From assembly GCA_016713885.1 (NCBI GenBank), contig JADJOF010000010.1, forward strand, positions 1-31,545: a stretch of DNA of 31,545 bases, given 5' to 3'. The stretch is from Bdellovibrionales bacterium (GTDB lineage: Bacteria; Bdellovibrionota; Bdellovibrionia; Bdellovibrionales; JAMPXM01). A program made the position numbers and the translations under genes. Under the pieces are notes generated by a model. The model saw nothing but the letters and a program-made list of their open reading frames with translations, had not been told where the DNA came from and did no database searches. Shown in pieces: positions 14,817 through 25,113 of this stretch (the first letter of the stretch is position 1; each line of letters starts with the position of its first letter).

Positions 14817-17800
14817 ATATTCACCGAATCATTCCCGACGTAGGAGTACCCGTTACCTTGTCCACCATCGAATAGAATCGGATCACGCGCAGTCCATCGT
14901 CCCACTTCAGGATCATAATCCCGTGCTCCGAAGCGGACGAGTCCAGTTTCATGATCAAAGTGTCCGCCGGCAAAACCGAACGGTTGAAAGCCAGGGTTTG
15001 TATTCACGAGCACGCGGCCAAATTCATCATAGTGAATCGCCTGAGCAATAGCGCCAGAGCTCGCATCGATGACAGCCTTCACCGATCCAAGATTGTCTTT
15101 TGCAAAGTAGTAGAGATGTGCTCCGCGAATCATGTAATCGGGCGAGTGACCTTGCGAGGCGTACACGAAATGTGACCGAAGTTGACCACTAGGCTCCACT
15201 TCAGCGATGAGACGGCTGCTTACGTCGTGCAGGTATCCGGTCTGCAGCACGCCATCAACGGTGCGAGTGAGTCTGTGCCCTTCGCCGTCAATGCCGTAGC
15301 TGATCGTACGGGCGCCGTTTAGAACGGCGCGGGTGAGTTGTCCGCGCTGATCGTATGTGAGGGTGATTTTCTGACCTGTGACGATATTTTCTTTTCTAGG
15401 AGATCGCCGTGGTCGGTGAGGGAAATCTGGATCGCCTTGCGTGAGCATTCTGTCGTCGTTATCAAATGTTGCCGACGTGATCGCCCCATTTCGATTGATC
15501 GAGGATGCGATTTCCACGACTGTCGTATGTGTAGCGAACATCACCAGCAAACGGACCTGTCCTCACCACGCGGCTTAAGCGGCCGGCGGGGTCGTAGGTA
15601 TAGTTTGAAGTCTCGTTAATGAGTGAAGCGGCAATCGTGCGCTGTGTGATTCGGCCAAGGCTGTCTCGAGCGTATGATTCGCCGCCAAAGCCAGAGACTG
15701 ACTTCGACGAAAGTTCACCGTAGAGACTATAGCCAAAAGATTCGCTGATGCTTGAGAGTTGAAGGCCAGTGACGAGTCCTGTTTGCTGTTCTCTTGAAAT
15801 GGAGAGCTGGCCGACGGCGGCAGGCTCTCGGTCAGTGTTATAGGCGATGTTGATGGCGGAACCTGCGACATTGAGGGAGCTCAGAAGTCTTCCGTTAGGA
15901 TCGTAAAACAGGCCGATTCCGGCGCTGAAAGGGCCACTGTAGATTTTTGCGGTGGGTAGATGGCCTTGGTACTGGAAGAAAACCGTTGAGCCATCACTTG
16001 TCTGCAGGTTCTGAATCAGCGGCATCGAAGTTTTATAAGCGATAGATATATTCTGTGCCTCAGTTTGAATCTGCTCGAGATGCCGTTTTTGATTCGCCTG
16101 ATAGACGTAGCGAACTGACTTGCCATCGGCGCGGTTGACTTGAAGAAGCTCTTTATCAAACGTGTAGCTAAATCCAAGATCTCGGCCTGATGGTGTACGA
16201 TAGCCCGCTAAAAGATCCATCGCGGTTGAAGCGAGTTCGTGAAGAACGTTTCCTGGCAAAACGAGCGATGAAGATTTCGATCAAGGTCGTATGTGAACGA
16301 CGTCGTTGTTCGCATTTTGGATTTGTGGTCGAAATGAGTTTTTGCGATCCGTCATACTGCGTGCGGTTGACCTGCCCGAGCGCATTTCGAGTTTCAAGTA
16401 GGAACCCATTTGTGTCGTAAGCAAAATCGGTTGTTCTATTTCCTTGTGTGATTTGGCTGACGCGCCCGCGGGTGTCGTACGACATCAATGTCGGCTCAAG
16501 GTTTCCGATTTGGATTCTTAAAGGCCGAGTTTGTGCGTCGATGACGGCGGTTGAGAGACGGCCTTCACTTGTGGTCGAGGTGTAAGTGCCGGTTGAAGAG
16601 TTGAATACCGTCTCAAACCAGCCTTGTTGAGTCGTCGTTCTATCGGTTCTTACAAAGGCGCCCGGCGAACTCGTGTAGGTGCGGTTTGTCGTTTGAACGA
16701 TTTTACTCGGGTTACCAGCAAAGAAGAGGTCTGAGTATGCCTCATACTGGGCAAGGCCCATCAGACGCGTGTCGACGGTTGAGAGGGTGTTGGTTTGGGT
16801 TAAGGTGGGATCGTTTGTGGCGCGAAGGCCTGAATCAAACACAGCGCTTCGGTAGGTTTCGTCGCCAGAGCGTGTGGTGAGGATCGAGTTTCCAAGGCGG
16901 TCCATCTCGTGATCGATCCAAACTTCATTGCCTTCTCGCGTGCGTCTGAAACTGAGGCCAATGACTTGGCTACCGCCAGCGGGATCGGTCTCGCCTGCAA
17001 GTCGCCCATCGTCGCTGTATTGAAATGTGTATTCGCCGCCCTTTGGTTTAGTGAAGCTGGTGAGGAGTCCAAACGCGTTGTATCGAAGCTGATAGCTTTC
17101 CCCTGTTGGATACGTGAGGCGAGCGAGATTCTCTTGACCATCCAGCTCATCAACTTGAAGTGAATAGAGTTGCCCATAGGGTGAGCGAATCGCAGTCGGC
17201 GCCCCGCTTGACGACCTTAAGACCTCGGTTCGGTTGCCGCCTGAATCGACCATTGCCGTGAGTCGATTGTCGGTTGTGTACTCGAAGTTGAATTTTGCCG
17301 CCCGTGTTTCTCCGAAGAGGGTTCTCAGATGGATACCGTTTTCGTTAAAAACAAAGATCTCTGAGCCATCAGGTGATGCGATTTCGGTCGTTCCGGGTTG
17401 TGCCGCAGTAGGCTGTGGGGCTGGGACAAATTCACGCATGACGTTTCGATTGAACTCGATAAAGACGAGTGAGCCATCGGGCCTGACCTCGACATCAGTG
17501 GGGAAGGCCAAGTTTGTCGTCGCACCGGTGCGACTAAGGCCGTTAAATGCTGTTTGTCCCGTGCCGATTACTGTTGTGAGGGTGCCAAAGGCATCGATCG
17601 ATCGAATGCGATGATTACTTCGATCTGCAAAGTAGATGACTCCATTTTTTCCAATTGCGATAGCGGCAACGTTTCCGACTTTGGACATCGTTGCGGGCTC
17701 ACCGTCGAGGCTGAAGCCACATTCGCCATATCCGGCAATAGTTGTGACGATCCCACTGGGTGTGATTTTTCTGATGGCGCAGAAGCCGCTTTGTCCCACG

Positions 17801-20800
17801 TAGAGGTTTCCGTCAGCGTCGGTCGCAGTGTAGTTTGGAAAACTAAAGTCCGCGTCAATGGCTGGGCCTCCGTCTCCTGAATATCCTTCGGTTCCGGTAC
17901 CGGCGAAAGTTTTGATCATTCCGCTTGGATCGATTCTGCGAATAACGTGATTGAACTCTTCGCTCACAAAGAGCGAGCCATCGGGATTTGCGATCACAGA
18001 TCTTGGACCATGGATCTCTGCGGCTGTTGCTGGGCCGCCGTCTCCGGAGTAACCAGCAGTGCCTGTACCGACTACTGTTGTGATGATGCCGTTCGTATCG
18101 ATCTTTCGGACTCGATTTGCATCCCAGTCGCTAAAGAAAATGTTCCCGTCGCGGTCAACGCTCACGTCAAGTGGTGAGATCATGCCGGCATCGATGGCCA
18201 ATCCACCGTCGCCAGAGTGTACTCCCGAACCATTTCCTGCAATGGTGGTGACGATGCGAGTTCGAGCATCAATTTTTCGGATGCGGTGGTTTTGCAGATC
18301 TGCAATGAGGATGTTGCCGTCGTTATCTAGGTGAAGTTTCTGGAGTCCATTGAACTGCGCAGTTGAGGCCGGGCCCCATCGCGTCCGAAACCAGGGCTTC
18401 CGCCAACACCGGCAAGGTGCCTCGACTTTGGAAAGCTTTCGATGTTTTTAATGTCACCGTCGCCCAGAAAGAGATCGCCAGACTTTGATCACGAAATGAT
18501 GTTGAGCGAGGTCCAGCGGCCGACCCTCGAACAGCCCAGAGTGTTGCGGAGTCGATCGGCGGGCGGACTTTTGCGTAGTGTACGACGAAGGTTTGCACTT
18601 CGTGTAGAGTGTCTTGAAAATAGTAGTCATTTCCAAAATTGAAGTTGGGTGCTGGCGAGGCCCATGTTGATGGATTCTGGGGATCGTAGGCTCGAAACCA
18701 ATATCCTGCCGATTGATTATAGATAATCGTGATCCGCATCTCTTGTTCGCCATAGACTTGGCGCCCATACCGATCTAGTCCGTCCCATGTCACTGTCGCC
18801 GATGCATTCGGAGCGGGGCGGACTTCGAGACTTTGATTGCGCCCGGCAACGAGCCAAGCGACCGTAATAGAATTGATTGTGTTTGGATACACATCACCTA
18901 AAAGGTTATTGATAGTGACAGTCGCGTTGTCGCTCCTCGTGCCGCCGCGTTTTGTTGTGTAGTGAAGCGATGTTCCTGTTCCCGGTAGCGCGATTGTCTC
19001 GGCCATCGAGCCCGAAACGATGTCGATAACACAGCCTGGACATTCCGTTTTTTGATTCTTTTTGTGGTACACGACTTTTGCATTTTGACTGGTTCCGTCG
19101 TTAATCACGTTTCCATTGAGGTCGAAACTTGTGAAGTGACTGATTCTGACCCGCCAGAATGACTGGCCCGGCTGATAGAGAGTCGAAATCTTTTGAAGCT
19201 CGACATCGTCGATGCCAAATACCGCAAGCTCAGCCGCTGTTGCCTGTTGTCCCGAACCAGTATTGAGATCGGCTCGGCCGTTGGTGTGAGAAAGAACGGA
19301 GAGAACAACTCCGTCTGGCTCTGCTTCCCAGAAGCCAGTTTTAGGGTTGAGATAACCAAGCGGCATGGCGATTCCTGCCGGAAGCGATAGAAAATTGTCG
19401 ACGTAAAAAGAAACTGGCTTTGAGAAAACGACTTTATCAGCACCTTTTGCGATGGCCTCGTCGGCAGAGATCTCAAGCGCGTAGGTGTAGCCGGTTTGTG
19501 GAGGAAGCTCAGCCGGCATGCGCTTTGGCCCATTTTCACCGACAGTGTATTCGGTCATTCGAATGTTGAGCGTATCGACATTGAGGATCGAGCCATTTTG
19601 GAGCTCGAGTGTGGCTGTTGTACTGGGTGGAATCAGGATCGTAGCGGTGCTAGTCCCATTTTGGTCGGTCGTCGTTGTTCCGCGTGCGATTTGAGCTTCG
19701 GGAGAGTTATTGATGATTGCTGTTACTTTTAAGTCGCGACGGACGAGCAGAACATCGTCAAGCGCGAACATCGATTGAACATCAGTTTTAATGTCGCGAG
19801 TTGCATGGGTGTATCCATTACGTTCAAACTTTAAGGTCGTAATACCACCGGAGTTGACGGCGATATCGAATTCGCCGCCTGCTCTTGAAATCGTGTAACC
19901 AAGACTTTCTTTACCGAGTGAAGAGACCTTTACGCCCGAAAGCGGCTGCCCATCTTGATCGAAAACTTTTCCCGAAACTGTGGCGACCCGATCCGCTTTA
20001 ATGGCGTCCTGCGCGATCTCTTTTTGAACAGCATTTGGCCCGTCGTAAAGAAATCGAATGGTTTCATCAAAAGACTGCGGTGTCGTTTGGGAGAGTGGCG
20101 GTGCGAAGGGTGTTGGGTCTGCCGGTAGCTCGGCAGCTATTGCGGCAACATTCACCGATGCCGTTTGTGAATCGCCACTTGAATCTGAAACGCGGACTTC
20201 AACTGAGTAGTTTCCGACGTCTTTGAACTCGTGTGAAACTTTTGGTAGCGAGCTTGTTATTACCGTGCCGTCGTCAAAATCAAAGCGATAGGTGAGCTGA
20301 TCGCCATCGGGATCAGATGACGATGAGGCATCAAATAGCACCGTGACCGGTGCGATACCTGATCCCGATGATGCAAGGACGAGACTCGCTGTTGGTGGGC
20401 GATTGAGGTGAAACATAATGTTTCGAGAGACCGTACCGGGATTGCCAGCAAGGTCGTAGCCGGTGACGGTTAAGACTTTGGCGCCGTTTTGAGCCGTTGT
20501 GATGTTACCTGAAAATGAAAGTCCATCGCTTGAAAGTGTGAGCGGAATTTCGGGCTCATTGTTCAATTGCGCTTTTGCGCTAGAGAGGCGCTCACTCGCC
20601 GAGCCAGAAACGCTGGTACTCAGCGCATTGATAATCTGCCCTTCGCTCGGAGCTTGAAGAGTGAGAACGGGGGCCGCGTGATCAAGGCCACGAATTTCAA
20701 TTTTGATCGATGAGAGGGGGCTACCGCTCAATTTGATCTTAATTGAGTTTGAAGCTTTAAGCTGAACGGGGATAACAAGGCGATTGATTGAGCGAGGCAA

Positions 20801-21182
20801 ATCCTGCGGGCGCATGACGACGACGTTATTAAGGGAAATCTCGGCTGATGCCGGGCGCTCAAGATTCATGCGGACCGTGCGTGCGGCATTTAGAACGACG
20901 CATGCGAGTTTTTGAAGGGCTTTAAGGCCGTTGCACGATTCAAGAGAGATCTTCGCCAGATCCGTTCGTTACAATGATTTCGCCAGCCGACGGAGCTGGG
21001 CTTACCGAGAATGAAGAGGTGTGAGTTTTTGAACCGACAAGAGGGCTAAAGTAGCGATTGGGTCCAAAGACCGTCACATAGTTTTCGGCAGACGTGTTTG
21101 AGATGGGAGCCGCTTTTGCGGTCGCGCCGATCAACGATAGAACGAGAACGAACAGAATAGTTCCAAGTCGACGTACCATCAT
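14375..21182 (-). CDS. giant secreted teneurin-like Rhs/YD-repeat protein, frame broken at several points
   Basis: One locus of ~2,260 residues if indels are repaired. Order: signal peptide (MMVRRLGTILFVLVLSLIGA) from ATG 21182; Ig-like part; PKD domain near 20395-20140 (SSSDPDGDQLTYRFDFDDG); carboxypeptidase-regulatory/transthyretin-like fold near 20000 (VSGKVFDQDGQPLSGVKV); conserved plug region (GIAMPLGYLNPKTGFWE); six or so NHL repeats with SGDGGPA at 18330-17530; YD shell 17500-14950; RHS core RFGARDYDPEVGRWTARDP; unique C-terminus. This matches bacterial teneurin-like toxins, in which the YD shell encapsulates the C-terminal effector. Breaks: about 20955, three or more in 18370-18520, several in 16250-16310, +1 at 15501-15504 and compensated shifts at 15395-15435. 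It may be a decayed gene, or intact with sequence errors. Confidence 0.85.
14903..15534 (-). repeat. Rhs core direct repeat, copy 2 (partner 8653-9286)
   Basis: Near-identical to 8653-9286 in the same orientation. Relative to that copy it has one inserted G at 15501-15504, which breaks the reading frame, and three deletions between 15395 and 15435 that cancel each other in frame. Confidence 0.85.
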
Positions 21183-21448
21183 CGAAGACCCCACTCGAAT
21201 TGACGTTCAGAATTGCCGTTGCGCGGAACAGACCGCATTGGCACGTGGGGTTGATCGACTTTTGGCCGCCTGGACTTTAGACCTTTTGGGCAGAGTTAAG
21301 GAAAATTAGGTGAATTGAATTTTTAATGACTTATTTTGAGAACCTTATTTGTGACTAAGAATTGGAATGATGGTTTCTCGTGGTGTTTGTTGCGGAATTG
21401 TTAAGTGAGGCCAGGCGGCTTGAAGTGGGCTGTGTCGCCTGAGGTGAA
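21183..21448 (-). promoter_or_regulatory. AT-rich leader upstream of the Rhs gene
   Basis: 265 bp without a gene. It has an AT-rich core at about 21300-21350, where the Rhs promoter is likely, and a GTGGGG ribosome site 6 nt before ATG 21182. A 9-bp inverted pair GCCGCCTGG/CCAGGCGGC (about 21265 and 21412) brackets it. No exact promoter boxes are claimed. Confidence 0.3.
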
Positions 21449-21736
21449 TCAATCTCCGAAAGAGAGAAGGATAGCGGCCCTATCCTTCTCGGAGAGGCCT
21501 CGCGCCTGGAATCGCCTGCGGCGCAGCTTCTGGAAGTAGTTCTGAATAGCACCTTCGGTCCGACCGTATCGCGCGGCCAGTTGTCTTCGGGACATGCCTT
21601 CGATCCAGCGTAGTTTTGCCAGCTCCGCGAGATCAATCGTTGGTTCCCGCCACTGAATCGAGCAGTTTTCTGCCCAAACCAGTGGTTCTTCGACTATCGT
21701 GCGGCGGGCACCAGATTCTACAGCAAGAACACAATC
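21449..21736 (-). CDS. helix-turn-helix protein or remnant without a clear start
   Basis: The frame from 21736 to TGA 21449 encodes ~95 residues, including a convincing DNA-binding helix-turn-helix: DLAELAKLRWIEGMSRRQLA followed by ARYGRTEGAIQNYFQKLRRR. The end is LSEKDRAAILLSFGD. No ATG, GTG or TTG is available near the beginning; an in-frame TAA lies at 21737-21739, and the frame before that TAA is open for another ~14 codons. It may therefore be a nonsense or frame-broken gene, or use a start not recognised. It lies just downstream of map and upstream of the Rhs gene, where it might act as a regulator. Resembles the recruitment HTH of phage and cell-cycle regulators; no family assigned. 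Confidence 0.5.
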   Translation of the reverse strand, partial: DCVLAVESGARRTIVEEPLVWAENCSIQWREPTIDLAELAKLRWIEGMSRRQLAARYGRTEGAIQNYFQKLRRRRFQARGLSEKDRAAILLSFGD

Positions 21737-21787
21737 TTAGACGTAGAGGTTAAACGCTTTCTGCTCGGGGCATTTACGCCGTCAGGG

Positions 21788-22522
21788 TCATGATGAGAGG
21801 TTTGCCTTTGTGATGACGAGCGTGTGTTCGTATTGAGCGGTGAAGACCCCAGGATTGGTTATAAGAGTCCAACCGTCGCCATTTTCGAAAACCTCGCGAG
21901 CACCAGAAGAAATAAACGGTTCGATCGTGATGACTTGGTTCTCGCGCAGGATACGGCGATCTTGTTTATCATAGTAGCCAGTAATGAAACCGGGTTCTTC
22001 GTGGAGCGCGCGTCCGACACCATGGCTGCCGAGATTCTCAATGACGGTGAAGCCATTTCTCGTGGCTTCAGTTTCAATCGCGTAACCGATTCGGTTGAGT
22101 TTTGCACCTGCGCGCGCCTCGAGCAGGGCGTTCTCCAGAGCCTTCTTTGCTGCGGCACAGATTTGCAGATGGAGTTTCGATTCGGGAGGGACGATTGCTG
22201 AGCCACCAGTGTCAGCGAAGCAACCATCGAGTTCGGCCGAGACATCGATATTCACGAGGTCGCCGGCTTTGATGATTTTAGCGCCTGGAATTCCGTGCGC
22301 GGCCTCTTCGTTCACGCTGATACAAGTGAAGCCTGGAAAGTTGTAGGTCAATTGTGGCGCTGATCGTGCTCCATGCAGCGCAAGGTACTGGCCGCCGATG
22401 GCGTCGAGTTCGGCCGTTGTGATGCCGGGTTCGAGCTTTGATTGCATGTGCTGAAGGCAGCGAGCGACGACTCTGCCTGCTTTGCGAAGACCTTCGAGAT
22501 CTTTTTCTGAATTGATCGACAT
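21788..22522 (-). CDS. map: type I methionine aminopeptidase
   Basis: MetAP removes the initiator Met from nascent proteins. The 244-residue sequence contains the five metal ligands at the canonical spacing: Asp93 (NIDVSAELDG), Asp104 (FADTGG), His167 (GSHGVGRALHE), Glu201 (TIEPF) and Glu232 (QYEHT). His76 (EEAAHGIPG) is the substrate-contacting histidine. The frame is intact and no N-terminal zinc-finger extension is present, so it is the short bacterial type Ia form. ATG 22522 is chosen by the MSINSEKDLEGLRKAGRVVA start, typical of the family. It follows the secreted-hydrolase genes by ~40 bp and may be transcribed with them. Confidence 0.96.
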   Translation of the reverse strand: MSINSEKDLEGLRKAGRVVARCLQHMQSKLEPGITTAELDAIGGQYLALHGARSAPQLTYNFPGFTCISVNEEAAHGIPGAKIIKAGDLVNIDVSAELDGCFADTGGSAIVPPESKLHLQICAAAKKALENALLEARAGAKLNRIGYAIETEATRNGFTVIENLGSHGVGRALHEEPGFITGYYDKQDRRILRENQVITIEPFISSGAREVFENGDGWTLITNPGVFTAQYEHTLVITKANLSS

Positions 22523-22564
22523 GTTTTAAGTTTAGCAGAGGTTGATAGAGAGGTCACTGAGCAA

Positions 22565-23609
22565 TCAATACGCCATCATATTAAAACGCTCATAGGGAAA
22601 GCGGAAGCTTTGGCCCTTTTCGTTCCCGAACTTGAACCACTCAGGGTTTGACGGCGCTCGCCGGGAGGATCAATAATATTCCAAGTGGCGTCGAAGATCC
22701 GCCCGTCCGCGAGTTCGATCCAGTTGAGTGGCCAACGCCGCGCTTTCATCGACCTCGTCGACAACGCTGGATCCCCAGACGAGCCGGTGAAATGTTTTTC
22801 AAGAATGAGGCTTGCGGTGAGCGCGATGTGAATACAGCGACCCTCGCCAATAGCGAGATACTGCTCGAGAGGAATCGCAGGGAATGCGATATCAGTTCTA
22901 AAAATCGAGTTACTAACAGTGCGCGTTTGTTTGTAGTTGTCGAGTGCGAGCGTGAAGACACGGGCTCGCTCTTGATCGTACTGTGACGTTAGTGACGAGC
23001 TCTGAGAGAGGGTGGAGTTTTCGAAGTGCTCAAGTCGGTTATTGGCGAACTGACTTGTTTGAAAGCGAATGAGCTTTGGTAGAGCGGTGTTGAGGCGCTC
23101 AAGGATTTGACTATCGGTAAGGCGCGATTTGATCTTCTCGATGCTTGGTGAGCTTAGAGTTCAGAGATGAAGGATTGCAGGACGAGATCGAGAGGTGAGC
23201 CCTCGCTGCCATCGACGGCGATAAAGGGCTTCCAAAGTGTGCCGTCTGAAATCACGAACCGGCTCGGTTTTGAAAGAGAAAATGGAGTCTCGTTCGGATT
23301 GAGATCGGCAATGCCCTTCAGTGTTGGATTGATGGATGACCAGTTGTTTTGGTAATAAACAATTGGTACGGAGACGGTGATGAGATTGAAGTCGTCTTGA
23401 AGTTCTACGGCTGCGGCATTCATCACACCGACTCTCACGGTGATGAGTTCAGATGAGGTCGCCGAACTTTCTGTTTTCGGAGAAGCGGACGACTCAGTGA
23501 GTGACTGGGCATGAAGAAGACTTGGTGCACCCAAGCTGGCAGCAAAAAGCAGCGCCAAACCCTTCAAGAAGGCATGGCGATGGGCTGTCAGTGAAGGGCA
23601 GTTTCTCAT
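22565..23609 (-). CDS. secreted transglutaminase-like protein, frame broken twice
   Basis: A signal peptide (FLKGLALLFAASLGAPSLLHAQS) from ATG 23609 is followed by a domain ending LQSFISEL. The continuation is one frame away after about 23155 (SIEKIKSRLTDSQILERLNT). It then reads GEGRCIHIALTASLILEKHF and WPLNWIELADGRIFDATWNI, and after a second break at about 22650 ends EWFKFGNEKGQSFRFPYERF. The Cys in GEGRC and the W-x-E-L-x-DGR-x-x-D-x-TW segment resemble the core of bacterial transglutaminase-like (papain-fold) enzymes, although the usual His before W-x-E is Asn here. Total ~350 residues, exported. It is in an operon directly after another papain-like gene. An AGGAAT ribosome site precedes the ATG. 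Confidence 0.6.
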
Positions 23610-23621
23610 TTTGTATTCCTA

Positions 23622-24756
23622 TTAACCACCACCTGAAACTCGTTTCAGCGCTTCTTCGGAGCGCAAGTGTTCAAGGAGAACCCGCTGCCAGCGGACGTAG
23701 TCTGTCCAACTCTCGACTTTGCGTTTCTGTTCGGGGCTCTGGCAGAATGATGACTTTGCATCAATCGGTGAATAGCGGACAGGTGAGCAGAACGAGAGAT
23801 TCTCGACCATTTTATCGAAGTAGCGATCGATATCGATGAAGTACTCGTTGTAGAATGCTTCGGTTGAGCTATCGATGAAACCATCGCCGTTGATGTCTGT
23901 TCCGTAGAAGCCCTCTTCGTTGCAGGCGTTTGAGCTGGCTCCAATTTTATCGGGATCGGTGAAGAACAAGAACAGGGCCCGAGCGTCAGTGTGCTCGAGT
24001 CTTGCCGTCGGCCATTGTGATTTTGTATTCCTCTTTTGAGTCGAGATATTTGCGATAGTAGTTGTACCACTCTGTCACTGTTGGGACTTCTTTGAGCGAC
24101 TTGTCGTAGTGGTTATCGAGGACATACCACTTTCCATCGGTTCCGCGAACGGCGGTTGCGACATGGAACTGCCAAGTGCCAACCGGAATTGGAATTCTAA
24201 AGAGCGGTGAGTGTGGCTCCATTTTGCCGACAATAAAGACTTTCTTTATAGACTCTTTGACCAGTCCGCGTAGGCCGGCTTCGTTTGCATAGTAATAGGC
24301 GCGGCCGAAACAAAAGCCGAAGGCTCCTTTTGGATCGTACTTGCTTTTGAAGTCAGTGCGATCGTCGTAAGCGGTCGTCGCCTCGATTGCCTGCAAGGTC
24401 TTAATGCGCTGTTTGAGATTCAGCGCCGAAACGCGGTTTTTTGGCGCATTGGGGAACTCCAGGGCCTCCATTTTGGCGATGAGGTCGAGGTTTCGCTTAA
24501 TCACAGCGCGTTCGACGCGGTCGCCGTTTCCGTGACTAGCGCGGATGATGTCTCCGAGCTCGTTGGTTTTTGCTTGGTAGAGGTCGACGCCGATGGGGAG
24601 TCCATTTGTGCTATCGATGCGCGAGTAGTGCTCTTCAGCGTCAAACTCGGCTCGGCTTGGCATCTCGCCCACTGTGAGGCGGCGAGACTCGGCTGCGAAG
24701 CCGTGTTGGCAAGCGATCGTTGCAAGAATTCCAAGGGTCATTGCGATTTTTTGCAT
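23622..24756 (-). CDS. secreted protein-glutaminase-like protein with C-terminal EF-hand, one frame break
   Basis: The signal peptide MQKIAMTLGILATIACQHGFAA is followed by a papain-like triad pattern: Cys in FGFCFGRAYYYANEAGL, the KKVFIVGKM strand, His in GTWQFHVATAV, and Asp in WYVLDNHYDK. This order (C, kvfi.G, W..HVA, VLD) is typical of the protein-glutaminase family, which deamidates glutamines in other proteins. The frame shifts at about 24005 (DGKTR to LEHTDARALF) and continues with an EF-hand/dockerin-like loop DINGDGFIDSSTE and a helical end up to TAA 23622. About 378 residues. Probably an exported protein-modifying enzyme needing Ca2+. First gene of an operon behind the 16-bp repeat region. 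Confidence 0.7.
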
Positions 24757-24834
24757 ATTGCGTCCTCGAGTAAGTTGCGGCCCAGAGCTAGGATTGAGAA
24801 GAGGCCTTCAGGTGGCGGATCGATGACGACTATT

Positions 24835-24930
24835 GCATATTGGGTGCCCGGCATATTGGGTGCCCAGCATATTGGGTGCCCAGCATATTGGGTGCCCGGC
24901 ATATTGGGTGCCCGGCATATTGGGTGCCCA
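24835..24930. repeat. six tandem copies of a 16-bp repeat
   Basis: Unit GCATATTGGGTGCCC followed by G or A, head to tail at 24835, 24851, 24867, 24883, 24899 and 24915. Only the last base varies (G A A G G A). The array lies in the divergent intergenic region between the glutaminase-like gene (minus) and the alpha/beta hydrolase (plus), 79 bp from the former start. A separate duplicated CATTGGAAA follows at about 24977-24994. There are no spacers, so it is not CRISPR. Confidence 0.95.
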
Positions 24931-25113
24931 GAGAGGGAAGTGCTTTCCAAGCTTCCGAGACGAAGTGGCTTGGTACATTGGAAACATTGGAAAAGTGGTG
25001 AATGCAATTGAAGGGCGTCTTGAGAGTCAGTAAGGACTCGCAAAACGTTTTAGGTGACCCTTCCTAATCATCTTTTTGATCATGGGGAGCGTATCACGCG
25101 ATCTGGAGCATTT

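Noticed and set aside
18442..18768. ORFs in alternative frames over the Rhs NHL boundary
   Set aside because: They are pieces of the Rhs frame displaced by indels, not separate genes.
21263..21420. 9-bp inverted pair GCCGCCTGG/CCAGGCGGC around the Rhs leader as transposon ends
   Set aside because: Too short and too far apart, with no transposase or target duplication.
21355..21636. 93-codon minus-strand ORF
   Set aside because: Shadow of the helix-turn-helix frame; its composition is not protein-like.
22648..22986. 112-codon plus-strand ORF downstream of map
   Set aside because: The opposite strand encodes the transglutaminase-like core; this is its shadow.
24835..24930. Tandem array as a CRISPR
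   Set aside because: Units are contiguous 16-mers without spacers, and no cas genes are present.
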